A stretch of 64,000 bases of DNA from an uncultured Stenotrophomonas sp. (GTDB lineage: Bacteria; Pseudomonadota; Gammaproteobacteria; Xanthomonadales; Xanthomonadaceae): assembly GCA_913775725.1 (NCBI GenBank), contig CAJYNG010000009.1:1-64000 (forward strand). Direction: 5' to 3'. Positions 44,715 through 53,454 of this stretch are shown here, one piece after another; position 1 is the first letter of the stretch; each line of letters opens with the position of its first letter. Under the pieces are notes generated by a model. That model was given only the letters and a program-made list of their open reading frames with translations. It had not been told where the DNA came from and made no database searches. The position numbers and the translations under genes were made by a program.

Positions 44715-45743
44715 ATGTCGCTGTCAGACCCCACTTCCACCCTGATGTTCGCCGAGGCCGCTGAAGCGGCTGACGTGGTTGCCCGCCAGTTCTCGCGCAA
44801 CCACGCCACCATGGAATCCCTGGCCGCCAGCCTGCGTGCTGCGCCACCCCCGTTCGTGGTCACCTGCGCACGCGGCAGCTCCGATCATGCCGCCACCTAT
44901 GGCAAGTACCTGCTGGAAACCCAGCTGGGCCTGGTGGTCGCATCGGCCTCGCCGTCGGTGGGTTCGGTCTATGCCGCACCCCTGCAGCTGCGCGGCGCAC
45001 TGTTCATCGTCATCTCGCAGTCGGGCAAGAGCCCCGACCTGCTGCGCAACGCCGAGGCCGCCAAGGCGGCCGGCGCGCGCGTGATCGCGCTGGTCAACGT
45101 CGAGGATTCGCCGCTTGCGCAGCTGGCCGATACGGTCATTCCGCTGCATGCCGGTGCCGAAAAGAGCGTGGCGGCGACCAAGAGCTACCTGGCGTCGTTG
45201 GCCGCACTGCTGCAGCTGGCTGCGTACTGGAAGCAGGACAGCAGCCTTCGCGCCGCACTGGACCTGCTGCCGGACGCGATGCGCGAGGCCTGGCAGTGTG
45301 ACTGGAGTGCGGTGACCGAAGGCCTGGTCGAGGCGACCAACCTGTTCGTGCTCGGCCGTGGCCTGGGCCTGGGCGCGGCCCAGGAGGCTGCACTGAAGTT
45401 CAAGGAAACCTGCAGCCTGCATGCCGAAGCCTACAGCTCGGCTGAAGTGAAGCATGGCCCGATGGCGCTGGTTGACCGTGGTTTCCCGGTGCTGGCCTTT
45501 GCCCAGCCCGACGAGACCGGCGCCGGTACCCGTGCTGTCGTCGAAGAATTCACCGCGCGCGGTGCACAGGTGTGGATGGCCGGTGCAGGTGGCAACCTGC
45601 CGGTGGCGGCCGCACCGCATCCGCTGTGTGCACCGCTGCTGAGCGTGCAGAGCTTCTACCGCGCGATCAACGCGCTGGCGCTGCGCCGTGGTTTCAACCC
45701 GGATCTGCCGCCGCATCTGAACAAGGTTACGGAGACGGTGTGA
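44715..45743 (+). CDS. nagB: glucosamine-6-phosphate deaminase, SIS type (NagB-II)
   Basis: A 342-residue protein with two SIS sugar-isomerase domains (TCARGSSDHAATYGKY and ISQSGKSPDLL in the first; VLGRGLGLGAAQEAALKFKETC in the second). It resembles the isomerase half of GlmS but lacks the glutaminase domain, the mark of NagB-II enzymes that deaminate glucosamine-6-phosphate to fructose-6-phosphate. Its stop overlaps the nagA start (TGATG) and nagA follows directly, so the pathway assignment is strong. Confidence 0.92.
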   Translation: MSLSDPTSTLMFAEAAEAADVVARQFSRNHATMESLAASLRAAPPPFVVTCARGSSDHAATYGKYLLETQLGLVVASASPSVGSVYAAPLQLRGALFIVISQSGKSPDLLRNAEAAKAAGARVIALVNVEDSPLAQLADTVIPLHAGAEKSVAATKSYLASLAALLQLAAYWKQDSSLRAALDLLPDAMREAWQCDWSAVTEGLVEATNLFVLGRGLGLGAAQEAALKFKETCSLHAEAYSSAEVKHGPMALVDRGFPVLAFAQPDETGAGTRAVVEEFTARGAQVWMAGAGGNLPVAAAPHPLCAPLLSVQSFYRAINALALRRGFNPDLPPHLNKVTETV

Positions 45744-46891
45744 TGGCCACGGTCCTGCGCAATGCCCGCATCCTGGCGGGCGACGACTTCCGCGACGATC
45801 TGGCGGTGGTGATCGAGGACGGTCGCATCAGCGCGCTGCTGCCTGACGCTGCACCGCAGCTGGGCCAGGCGGCTGAGCAGGTGGATCTGGGCGGCGGCTG
45901 GCTGCTGCCCGGTTTCATCGATGTGCAGGTCAATGGTGGTGGCGGTGCGCTGTTCAACAACACGCCCGATGTCGCCTCGCTGCGCACCATCGCGCAGGCG
46001 CACCGGCGCTTCGGCACCACCGCGATGCTGCCGACGCTGATCAGCGACGATGTGGGCGTGATGCGCGAAGCGATCGCCGCGATGCGCGAGGCGATCGCGC
46101 AGGGCGTGCCCGGCGTGATCGGCATCCACCTGGAAGGCCCGTACATCGCGCCGGCGCGCAAGGGCACCCACGATGCCAGCAAGTTCCGCGTGCCTGACGA
46201 AGAAGAGATCGCACTGGCCGCCTCGCTGGACAACGGCGTGACGCTGCTGACACTGGCACCGGAACGCGTGCCGCTGGAGACCATCCGTGCGCTGGTCGAA
46301 CGTGGCGTGATCGTTGCTGCTGGCCACACTGCTGGCACGTACGAAGAGATTCGTGCCGGACTGGATGCTGGCGTGCGTGGCTTCACCCATCTATACAACG
46401 CGATGTCGCCGCTGCAGGGCCGTGAGCCCGGTGCGGTGGGCGCTGCGCTGGAAGACCGCGACAGCTGGATCGGCATCATTGTCGATGGCGTGCATGTGCA
46501 CCCGGCCAGCCTGCGCGTGGCGCTGGCAGCCAAGCCGCGCGGCCGTCTGCTGCTGGTGACCGATGCGATGCCGCCGGTCGGTGCCGACGATCCCAGCTAC
46601 GTGCTGTATGGCGAAACCATCACCGCCATCGACGGCGTGGTGCGCAATGCCGCCGGTTCGCTGGCCGGCTCGGCGTTGGACATGGCCACCGCCGTGCGCA
46701 ACACCGTGCAGCTGCTCGGCCAGCCGTTGGCCGAAGCCGCGCGCATGGCCTCGACCTATCCGGCACAGTTCCTCAACGTCGATGATCGCCTGGGCCACAT
46801 CGCCGAGGGCTACCAGGCCGACCTGGTGCTGCTGGATGAGGCCCTGCAGGTGCGTGGCACCTGGATTGCCGGACAGTACGAGGCCGCCTGA
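45743..46891 (+). CDS. nagA: N-acetylglucosamine-6-phosphate deacetylase
   Basis: A 382-residue amidohydrolase-fold enzyme. GFIDVQVNGGGG replaces the usual HxH with DVQVNG as in NagA; the metal Glu is in HLEGPYI, further His in AAGHTAG and FTHLYNAMSP, the substrate motif is DGVHVHP and the catalytic Asp is in LVTDAMPP. Product: glucosamine-6-phosphate for NagB-II. The start codon overlaps the nagB stop and the stop overlaps nagX (ATGA-type). Confidence 0.96.
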   Translation: MATVLRNARILAGDDFRDDLAVVIEDGRISALLPDAAPQLGQAAEQVDLGGGWLLPGFIDVQVNGGGGALFNNTPDVASLRTIAQAHRRFGTTAMLPTLISDDVGVMREAIAAMREAIAQGVPGVIGIHLEGPYIAPARKGTHDASKFRVPDEEEIALAASLDNGVTLLTLAPERVPLETIRALVERGVIVAAGHTAGTYEEIRAGLDAGVRGFTHLYNAMSPLQGREPGAVGAALEDRDSWIGIIVDGVHVHPASLRVALAAKPRGRLLLVTDAMPPVGADDPSYVLYGETITAIDGVVRNAAGSLAGSALDMATAVRNTVQLLGQPLAEAARMASTYPAQFLNVDDRLGHIAEGYQADLVLLDEALQVRGTWIAGQYEAA

Positions 46892-47958
46892 TGAACGGTA
46901 CGCCGCCACGCCGTCTGGGCTCGATCGATGCCCTGCGCGGCATCACCGTGGCGGCGATGCTGCTGGTCAACAACCCGGGTGACTGGAGTGCGGTGTTCGC
47001 ACCGCTGCGCCATTCGGAATGGCATGGCTGCACGCCGACCGATCTGGTGTTCCCGTTCTTCCTGTTTCTGGTCGGCGTCTCGATGGCCTTCAGCGTGGCA
47101 CCGCGCGCGCAGGATGCGGCGGCGCGACCGGCGTTGGCGCGCGGCGTACTGGAGCGCGCGCTGCGCATCCTGGTGGCCGGTGCGCTGCTGCATCTGCTGA
47201 TCTGGTGGGCACTGCATACCCATCACTTCCGCATCTGGGGCGTGCTGCAGCGGATCGCGGTGAGCGCAGCCCTGGTAGGTGTTCTGGCGGTGTATGCGCG
47301 GCCGCGCGTGCAGGCCGGCGTGCTGGTCGCGCTGCTGGTGGGCTATACCGTGCTGCTGCTGGGCATCGGTGATCTGGCGCCATGGACCAACCCGGCCAGC
47401 CGCCTGGATACCACGCTGTTCGCCCCGTGGATCTATCAATGGCACGCCGATACCGGGCTGGGCCACGACCCGGAAGGATTGCTGAGCACGCTGGGTGCGC
47501 TGGCCAGTACCGTGCTCGGTCTGCTGGCCGGAGGCCTGCTGCGCAGCGGACGTACCGCGGCGCTGGCGGGGCTGGGTACGGTGACCGCCGTGCTGGGTCT
47601 GTTGCTGGCCGTGGTGCTGCCGTTGAACAAGCAGTTGTGGACGCCCAGCTACGTGCTGTGGACCGGCGGTCTGGCGGCACTGGCGCTGTGGCTGGGCCAC
47701 GTGTTGATTGACCAGAAGGGCTGGCCGGCGCTGGGCCGTCGTTTCGGCGTCAATGCGATCACCGCGTATCTGGGGGCATCGGTGATGTCGGTGGCCCTGA
47801 TGGCGACCGGTGCCTGGGGCTGGATCTGGCAGCAGCTGGCCACCGCCATGCCGCAGGCGCTCGAACTGGCGTCGATGCTGCAGGCGCTGGCGTTCGTCGC
47901 GCTGTGGTGGGGCGTGGCGTGGTGGCTGGACCGTCGGAAGATCTATCTGAAGATCTGA
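46891..47958 (+). CDS. nagX: NagX-like membrane acyltransferase (DUF5009/DUF1624)
   Basis: A 355-residue integral membrane protein with about ten helices. The N-terminus RLGSIDALRGITVAAMLLVNNPG and HSEWHGCTPTDLVFPFFLFLVGVS (with the conserved His/Asp) match the family of heparan-alpha-glucosaminide N-acetyltransferases (HGSNAT), known as NagX in GlcNAc loci. A role in transmembrane acetylation or import of hexosamines is inferred from the family. Last gene of the nag operon, start overlapping nagA stop. Confidence 0.88.
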   Translation: MNGTPPRRLGSIDALRGITVAAMLLVNNPGDWSAVFAPLRHSEWHGCTPTDLVFPFFLFLVGVSMAFSVAPRAQDAAARPALARGVLERALRILVAGALLHLLIWWALHTHHFRIWGVLQRIAVSAALVGVLAVYARPRVQAGVLVALLVGYTVLLLGIGDLAPWTNPASRLDTTLFAPWIYQWHADTGLGHDPEGLLSTLGALASTVLGLLAGGLLRSGRTAALAGLGTVTAVLGLLLAVVLPLNKQLWTPSYVLWTGGLAALALWLGHVLIDQKGWPALGRRFGVNAITAYLGASVMSVALMATGAWGWIWQQLATAMPQALELASMLQALAFVALWWGVAWWLDRRKIYLKI

Positions 47959-47964
47959 TGGCAC

Positions 47965-48003
47965 GGGGCCGGATCCCTTTCCGCAGGAAAGAGCGCTGAC
48001 CCT
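47965..48003. terminator. degenerate GGGGTC-type hairpin after nagX
   Basis: GGGGCCGGATCCCTTTCC and GGAAAGAGCGCTGACCC pair imperfectly just after the operon end. Confidence 0.45.
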
Positions 48004-48235
48004 TCCCCGGAGGGAACTTCATCCACGCGTGGTGGATGCACTCCGCACGGCGTGTGACCATCGCAACGATGAACGGTTTCAGCCGCGTAGAGGTGAGGTG
48101 ATGCCCGATCAAGTTCGCATCTGAACTGTGATAGCCGGCACGCAATTTCACCTATCGGAACCGTTCACCACACGGCAGACTGCCTGCGCAGTGCCGCACA
48201 TAAGCAGTTCCTGATATCCCATCCAGGAGTGCCCC

Positions 48236-51200
48236 ATGTCCCGTGCCGTCCCGCGCGCAGTGCGTATGCGCCGCCTCACCATTTCCGTGCTGCAGGCCCT
48301 GGCCGTCCCGTCCTTCATGCTGCTGAGTGCCAGCGCCGCCTGGGCGGGCTGTGACAATGCCACCCCGACCGCCGGCCAGACGGTCACCTGCGATGCCAAT
48401 GCGCCGAACCCGCAGACTGTTCCCATCACCGCCAATGGCGCGGCCGGCATCACCATCAATATCGCCAGCACGGCACAACTGCAGCAGAGCGGTGGCAGCA
48501 GCGCGATTTCGCTTGTTGGTGCCGGTGGGCACCTGTTGTCCAACCTGGGCACGATCAGTTCGGTGGGCGGTGTGGCGGTCCAGCTCGGTGGCGGCAGCCG
48601 TGTCGAAAATGCGGGCAGCATCAGCACCGGCAACAACACCGCCCTGCAGTTCGTCGGTGCGGGCGACAGCGTGCTGGTCAACCGCGGTACGATCAGCGGC
48701 CGCACGGGTGTGCAGTTCGGTGCGGGCAACGACCGCCTGGAGATGCAGGCAGGCAGCATCACCGGTGGCGTCCAGCAGGGCGATGGCAATGATGTGCTGC
48801 TGTTGAGCGATGGCACGATCGACAGCGTCGACCAGGGCAGTGGCGATGACCAGATGACCGTCACCGGCGGCACCGTCACCGGCCTGGTAGCGCAGGGCAG
48901 TGGCCGCGATGATTTCGTCATGAGTGGCGGCACGATCGGCGCGCTGCAGCAGGGCGACAACATCGATACCTTCCGCATGAGCGGTGGTCGCATCATCGGC
49001 GCGTTCGAGGATGGCGACCAGGCCTGGATGACCGGTGGCCGCATCGGCCGCGTCAACATGAAGCTGGACAAGAACCTGTGGGACCAGTCCGGCGGCACCG
49101 TGGATGGCAATGTGGTGACCGGCTTCGATACCGATACCATCATCATCTCGGGTACCGCCTACATCGGCGGCAACATCAGCGTCAGCGGCGGCAATGACAG
49201 CGTGACCATCACCGACGGCACCGTGCGTGGCCAGGTGCTGCTCAGTACCGGCAACGACACCTTCAACTGGAAGGGCGGCGGCATCGTCTACGGCGCGATC
49301 GACATGGGCCCGGACAACGACGTGGCCAACCTCAGCAACCTCAACCAGGGCAACCTCGGTGCGGTGCCGCTGTTCGACGGTGGCAGTGGCATCGACCAGC
49401 TCAACCTGAGCAACGTCAAGACCGCAGGCGTGGGCCGCTTCCAGAACTGGGAGACGATCAGCCTGGCCAACAGCACCGAGCTGAGCTTCGATGGCGACCT
49501 GGTGCTGGGCGACAGCGCTACCGGCACCGGTACGCTCACGGTGGATGACACCAGTACCGTGTACGCGGGCAGTGGGGGCCACGCCATCCGCCCGTTCAAC
49601 AGCGCCGCACTGGTGGAGATGGTCAATGCCGGGCGCATCGACCTGACCGGTACCGGTGCCGGCGACGTGTTCACCGTGCGTGGCAACTACCGCGGTGACG
49701 GCGGTGGCCTGTACCTGCGTACCGTGCTGGGCGCGGACAATTCCACCAGCGACCGTCTGGTCATCGATGGTGGTACTGCCACCGGCACCACCGGCATCGG
49801 CGTGCTCAATGCCGGCGGCAGCGGCGCCGCTACGCTGGGCGATGGCATCCTGGTAGTGCAGGCCTTGAATGGTGGCCGCACCGCACCGGGCGCGTTTTCG
49901 CTGTTTGCACCGGTCGCGGCCGGCGCCTACGAGTACTTCCTGTTCAAAGGCGGTGTCAGTGCCGGTACCGGCGAGAACTGGTACCTGCGTTCGACGCTGG
50001 TGACCGGGCCGACGCCAGCCCCCAACGGCGGCGGCACTGCCACGCCGCCACCATTGACGCCGCCGGTGGCACCACCGCCGCCGATCACCCCGGCACCGCC
50101 GCCGCCGCCGGAAGGCGCCACCGATCCGGACCTGACTGCGGGCGAGACCGCACCGCCGCCACCGCCACCGGAACCGGAGCCGGTGGCGCCACCCAGCGAT
50201 CCGGCCGTGCCGGACGTGCCGGTGGCCGGCGGTGCATTGCCCGGTACCGGTGCGCCGCCGACGCCGGGCGCACGCCCCGCCGAGGGCGCAGTGGTACCGC
50301 TGTACCGCGTGGAGACTGCCACCTATGCCGTGGTGCCGCCGCTCCTGCGCGAGACCTCGCTGGCCAGCCTCGGCACCTTCCACGAGCGGCAGGGCGAGCA
50401 GCGCCTGCTGTACAACCAGGGCGCATTCCGCACCGCCTGGGGCCGCTTGGTGGGCCAGAGCAGCGAGATCCACTGGAAGGGCGATGCGCAGCCCGGCTTT
50501 GATGGCGATGTGATGGGCCTGCAGGCCGGCCTCGATGTGTGGGCTGCGGCGTCCGACAATCATCGCAACCAGATCGGCGTGTTCGTCGGCCGCACCCGCG
50601 CGCAGGGCAGGACCACCGGCCTGGCACTGGGCTGGGAGAATGTGCAGGTAGGCCAGAACCGCCTGGACGACAAGCACGTGGGCCTGTACTGGACGTTCAC
50701 CGACAGCAACGGTGGCTACATCGACGCTGTAGCGATGCAGAGCCGCTACGACGGTCGCGTACGTTCCTCGCGTGGGCTGGGCTTCGGCCTGAGCGGTGAT
50801 GGCACCAGCGTGTCGGTGGAAGCCGGCAAGCCGCTGCTGCGGTTTGGGCAGTCGGCGTGGTGGTTGGAGCCACAGGTACAGGTGATCTGGCAACGCACCT
50901 CGCTGGACGACCGCCGCGATGCGGTGTCGAGCGTGCGTTTCGACAACGACAACGCCTGGACCGGCCGCATCGGCCTGCGCCTGGCCGGTGATTACCAGCT
51001 GGCCGACAACGGCTGGCAGCCGTATTTCAAGCTCAATTACTGGCATGGCCGCTCCGGCGAGGACCGCATTCGCTTCGACAACGACACGATCATCAATTCG
51101 CAGCGCTCGCGTGCACTCGAAGCCGGTGTGGGCGTGGTCGGGCGCTTCAACCGCACGATCAGCGCCTATGCCGTGGCCGACTACACCCGCGAGCTGGGTG

Positions 51201-51262
51201 GCGACCGCAACGAGAAGCGCCACATCATCGAAGGCAACATCGGCCTGCGCGCGGACTGGTGA
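48236..51262 (+). CDS. autotransporter with repeat-rich passenger and outer-membrane barrel
   Basis: A 1008-residue type Va secretion protein. The extended signal peptide spans residues 1-37 (cleavage after SAAWA). The passenger (about 38-600) is a beta-helix with several ~20-residue repeats of the form GxGNDxxxMxxGxI/VxGxVxQG (about 160-370). A Pro-rich linker lies at about 603-680. The barrel (about 725-1008) starts GRLVGQSSEIHWKGD and ends IGLRADW with terminal aromatic Trp. AGGAG seven bases before the ATG fixes the start. Likely a surface adhesin or biofilm factor; no protease or lipase motif is seen in the passenger. Confidence 0.92.
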   Translation: MSRAVPRAVRMRRLTISVLQALAVPSFMLLSASAAWAGCDNATPTAGQTVTCDANAPNPQTVPITANGAAGITINIASTAQLQQSGGSSAISLVGAGGHLLSNLGTISSVGGVAVQLGGGSRVENAGSISTGNNTALQFVGAGDSVLVNRGTISGRTGVQFGAGNDRLEMQAGSITGGVQQGDGNDVLLLSDGTIDSVDQGSGDDQMTVTGGTVTGLVAQGSGRDDFVMSGGTIGALQQGDNIDTFRMSGGRIIGAFEDGDQAWMTGGRIGRVNMKLDKNLWDQSGGTVDGNVVTGFDTDTIIISGTAYIGGNISVSGGNDSVTITDGTVRGQVLLSTGNDTFNWKGGGIVYGAIDMGPDNDVANLSNLNQGNLGAVPLFDGGSGIDQLNLSNVKTAGVGRFQNWETISLANSTELSFDGDLVLGDSATGTGTLTVDDTSTVYAGSGGHAIRPFNSAALVEMVNAGRIDLTGTGAGDVFTVRGNYRGDGGGLYLRTVLGADNSTSDRLVIDGGTATGTTGIGVLNAGGSGAATLGDGILVVQALNGGRTAPGAFSLFAPVAAGAYEYFLFKGGVSAGTGENWYLRSTLVTGPTPAPNGGGTATPPPLTPPVAPPPPITPAPPPPPEGATDPDLTAGETAPPPPPPEPEPVAPPSDPAVPDVPVAGGALPGTGAPPTPGARPAEGAVVPLYRVETATYAVVPPLLRETSLASLGTFHERQGEQRLLYNQGAFRTAWGRLVGQSSEIHWKGDAQPGFDGDVMGLQAGLDVWAAASDNHRNQIGVFVGRTRAQGRTTGLALGWENVQVGQNRLDDKHVGLYWTFTDSNGGYIDAVAMQSRYDGRVRSSRGLGFGLSGDGTSVSVEAGKPLLRFGQSAWWLEPQVQVIWQRTSLDDRRDAVSSVRFDNDNAWTGRIGLRLAGDYQLADNGWQPYFKLNYWHGRSGEDRIRFDNDTIINSQRSRALEAGVGVVGRFNRTISAYAVADYTRELGGDRNEKRHIIEGNIGLRADW

Positions 51263-51280
51263 GTCTCGTGCTCTGGTGTA

Positions 51281-51298
51281 TGCCGACCTTGGTCGGCA
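51281..51298. repeat. TGCCGACC hairpin repeat
   Basis: TGCCGACC-TT-GGTCGGCA downstream of the autotransporter. Confidence 0.65.
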
Positions 51299-51335
51299 CA
51301 CACACCCAACCGACGCCATTGACCCGCTCTGGTAG

Positions 51336-51355
51336 GTGTCGACCTTGGTCGACAC
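51336..51355. repeat. GTGTCGACC hairpin repeat
   Basis: GTGTCGACC-TT-GGTCGACAC preceded by GGTAG. Confidence 0.7.
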
Positions 51356-51379
51356 GAACCCTGCCGCCGTCATGACTCT

Positions 51380-51448
51380 GTAGAACCGAGTCATGCTCGG
51401 CTGCTTCAGTCGTGTTCCTACAAAGCCGAGCATGGACTCGGCTCTACA
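51380..51448. repeat. SMAG/GTAG REP dimer (divergent copy)
   Basis: GTAGAACCGAGTCATGCTCGGC with partner GCCGAGCATGGACTCGGCTCTACA; several substitutions from the main consensus. Confidence 0.85.
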
Positions 51449-51525
51449 ACGGCTGTCCGCGCAATGGCGGGCATGATCCGCCACGGTTATGCTGTAGACC
51501 TGACCCAACGACAAGGAAACGTCGC

Positions 51526-52563
51526 ATGCAGATGCGCAAGGGAGTGCGTGGGATTGGCGCGCTGATGCTGACCCTTCTGGCAGCCAACGCAACGGCCGCC
51601 ACCGCGTCCACCACCGAAGTACCTTCGCCGGAAGCGCAGGTACAGATCCTGGATCTGCTCGAGCATGAAGCCTTGTATCGGGACAAAGTGGCGTGGCCTG
51701 CCGCTCGTAAGCGACTGGCGTCGTTGCAGGCGTACCCGGGTGCGTTGCATACCGCCTTGCGTGAGATCATCGTGGAGAGCACCGGGGGGCATGGTGTCTG
51801 GATGACGCTTGCACGCAAGCGTGAAGCCACGGAGCGCTCGAAGCAGGTCGGCGCTGAGGCCGTTGCCAAGGCGAAAGTGGCTGGTGCCGTCGATGCACGC
51901 ATTGGCTGGGTGGTCATCGAAGGCTATGCCGCTACGCCGGGGGCTACGCGGCAGGACGAGTTCAATCAGGACATCCAGCGCGCGCTGCAATGGCAGGATG
52001 TCATCCGTGGCAAGGACAGCGGCGATCGCTGTGGCTGGATTGTCGATCTGCGCAGCAACAGCGGGGGCAACATGTGGCCGATGCTGCTGGGTGTTGCACC
52101 GTTGCTGCGCACCTCGTCGACAGGCGTGGAAGAGGTCGGGTCGATGGCTACTGCCCGCGGGCCGCAGCGCTGGAGTCTGACGCCGACCATGGTGCAGGTC
52201 GATGGTCGTCCCAGGCTGGGATTCGGTCGACCGGGGTATTCCCTCAAGCAGCCCGGCGCGCCCGTCGCCGTTCTGGTCGGGTCGAATACCGCCAGCTCTG
52301 GCGAAGCGACGATGCTGTCATTCAGGGGGCGCCTACAGACGAGGAGTTTCGGGCAGTCGACAGCGGGTTTCTCGACAAGCAACGATACGCGGACCCTGGT
52401 GGATGGCAGTGTGTTGGCGGTGACGACCGCGGTGATGAAAGACCGCACTGGCGCTGGCGCCGGTGCCAGGATTACTCCGGATGAATTGACGACAGGCGAT
52501 GCGGCCACCCTTGCCGCCGCCCAAGCCTGGCTGCTGGCCCAGCCCGCCTGCCAGGCGCGCTGA
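51526..52563 (+). CDS. secreted S41-family peptidase
   Basis: A 345-residue exported serine protease of the C-terminal-processing family. Signal peptide (ends ATAAT). The core contains GWIVDLRSNSGGNMWPML (family DLRxNxGG) and the nucleophile region SNTASSGEATMLSF with Ser 257/258; the Lys expected near GQSTAGFSTSN is not evident, so the dyad may differ from Prc. No PDZ domain is seen, so it is closer to tricorn-core/IRBP-like short S41 proteins. ATG 51526 follows AAGGAAA. Substrate unknown. Confidence 0.85.
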   Translation: MQMRKGVRGIGALMLTLLAANATAATASTTEVPSPEAQVQILDLLEHEALYRDKVAWPAARKRLASLQAYPGALHTALREIIVESTGGHGVWMTLARKREATERSKQVGAEAVAKAKVAGAVDARIGWVVIEGYAATPGATRQDEFNQDIQRALQWQDVIRGKDSGDRCGWIVDLRSNSGGNMWPMLLGVAPLLRTSSTGVEEVGSMATARGPQRWSLTPTMVQVDGRPRLGFGRPGYSLKQPGAPVAVLVGSNTASSGEATMLSFRGRLQTRSFGQSTAGFSTSNDTRTLVDGSVLAVTTAVMKDRTGAGAGARITPDELTTGDAATLAAAQAWLLAQPACQAR

Positions 52564-52566
52564 CCC

Positions 52567-52902
52567 ATGATCCTGATCGGCCAGCAGGAACGGGTGCTGA
52601 TCGTCGGCCCGACCGAAGCCCATCACTGTCTGCGCTGCCAGACGGAAACCGAGTTCGCGCCCCAGCTGCGCTACAAGATCGCGCGCATCGACCTGCTGTT
52701 CGGGTTCACCTATCAGCGCCGTTATGAGTTGGCCTGCACCCGGTGCGGGCACGGCTGGGTGCTGGATACCGACACCATGGACCAGCAGCTGGGTGGGGTG
52801 CCGATCCCGTGGCGGCGCCGCTTCGGCCTGCCACTGATGCTGGTGGTGGTGGCCGGTCTGGCGGCGTTGGGCTGGCTGTGGCGGCACGGATTCCTCGGTT
52901 GA
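52567..52902 (+). CDS. zinc-ribbon membrane protein of unknown function
   Basis: A 111-residue protein with two CxxC pairs (CLRC at 21-24, CTRC at 57-60) forming a likely zinc ribbon, and one C-terminal membrane helix (about 88-107). It lies three bases after the S41 peptidase stop, so the two may be co-transcribed. Function unknown. Confidence 0.8.
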   Translation: MILIGQQERVLIVGPTEAHHCLRCQTETEFAPQLRYKIARIDLLFGFTYQRRYELACTRCGHGWVLDTDTMDQQLGGVPIPWRRRFGLPLMLVVVAGLAALGWLWRHGFLG

Positions 52903-52951
52903 GGACAGGGCCTGTTAAAGTCTGCCCTGCAATCACGTACCGGAACCGACC

Positions 52952-53386
52952 ATGGACCACGACACCCCGTTCGAACCCCTCAACGACCTCGAGGTGCGCC
53001 TGCTGCAGGCCCAGGACGGCACGCTGACCGCAGCGCAGTTCCTCGACGGCCTGCTGACCTCGACGGCGTTCGTACTGCTGGACAAGGCCATTGGTGAAGA
53101 TGGCGCCTGGGACGAAAGCATCTCGCCGCTGGTGCTGACCAGCGAGAGTGGCGAGCCGATGTTTGCGGTGTTCACCGCCCCCGAGCGCGCCGGCCTGTGG
53201 CACGAACAGCTGCCGCAGTTTGCGCATGCCATGCCGATCGCGGTGCACGCGCTGCTGGCCGGTATTGGCGACGGCGTCGGCCTGGTGCTGAACCCGGGCC
53301 TGGATGTGGGCATGGAGATGATTCCCGATGCCGTGGCCCAGCTGAAGCAGCGTGCGGCGGCGATCACCCGCGGCATGGCGCACTGA
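52952..53386 (+). CDS. SseB-family-like protein
   Basis: A 144-residue cytoplasmic protein resembling the SseB N-terminal domain (FLDGLLTSTAFVLLDKA, PLVLTSESGEPMFAVFTAPERA, VGLVLNPGLDVGMEM). SseB in enterobacteria has a proposed serine-sensitivity role; the family's function is unclear. A short GCCGGCC hairpin follows the gene (53404-53422), before the convergent cca. Confidence 0.85.
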   Translation: MDHDTPFEPLNDLEVRLLQAQDGTLTAAQFLDGLLTSTAFVLLDKAIGEDGAWDESISPLVLTSESGEPMFAVFTAPERAGLWHEQLPQFAHAMPIAVHALLAGIGDGVGLVLNPGLDVGMEMIPDAVAQLKQRAAAITRGMAH

Positions 53387-53403
53387 TCCAGCGATTGCGT
53401 GGT

Positions 53404-53422
53404 TGCCGGCCAGCGGCCGGCA
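53404..53422. repeat. TGCCGGCC hairpin repeat
   Basis: TGCCGGCC-AGC-GGCCGGCA between convergent SseB-like and cca genes. Confidence 0.65.
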
Positions 53423-53454
53423 CTGCCCATTGCAGTGCGCGTGGCCGTTGCGGA

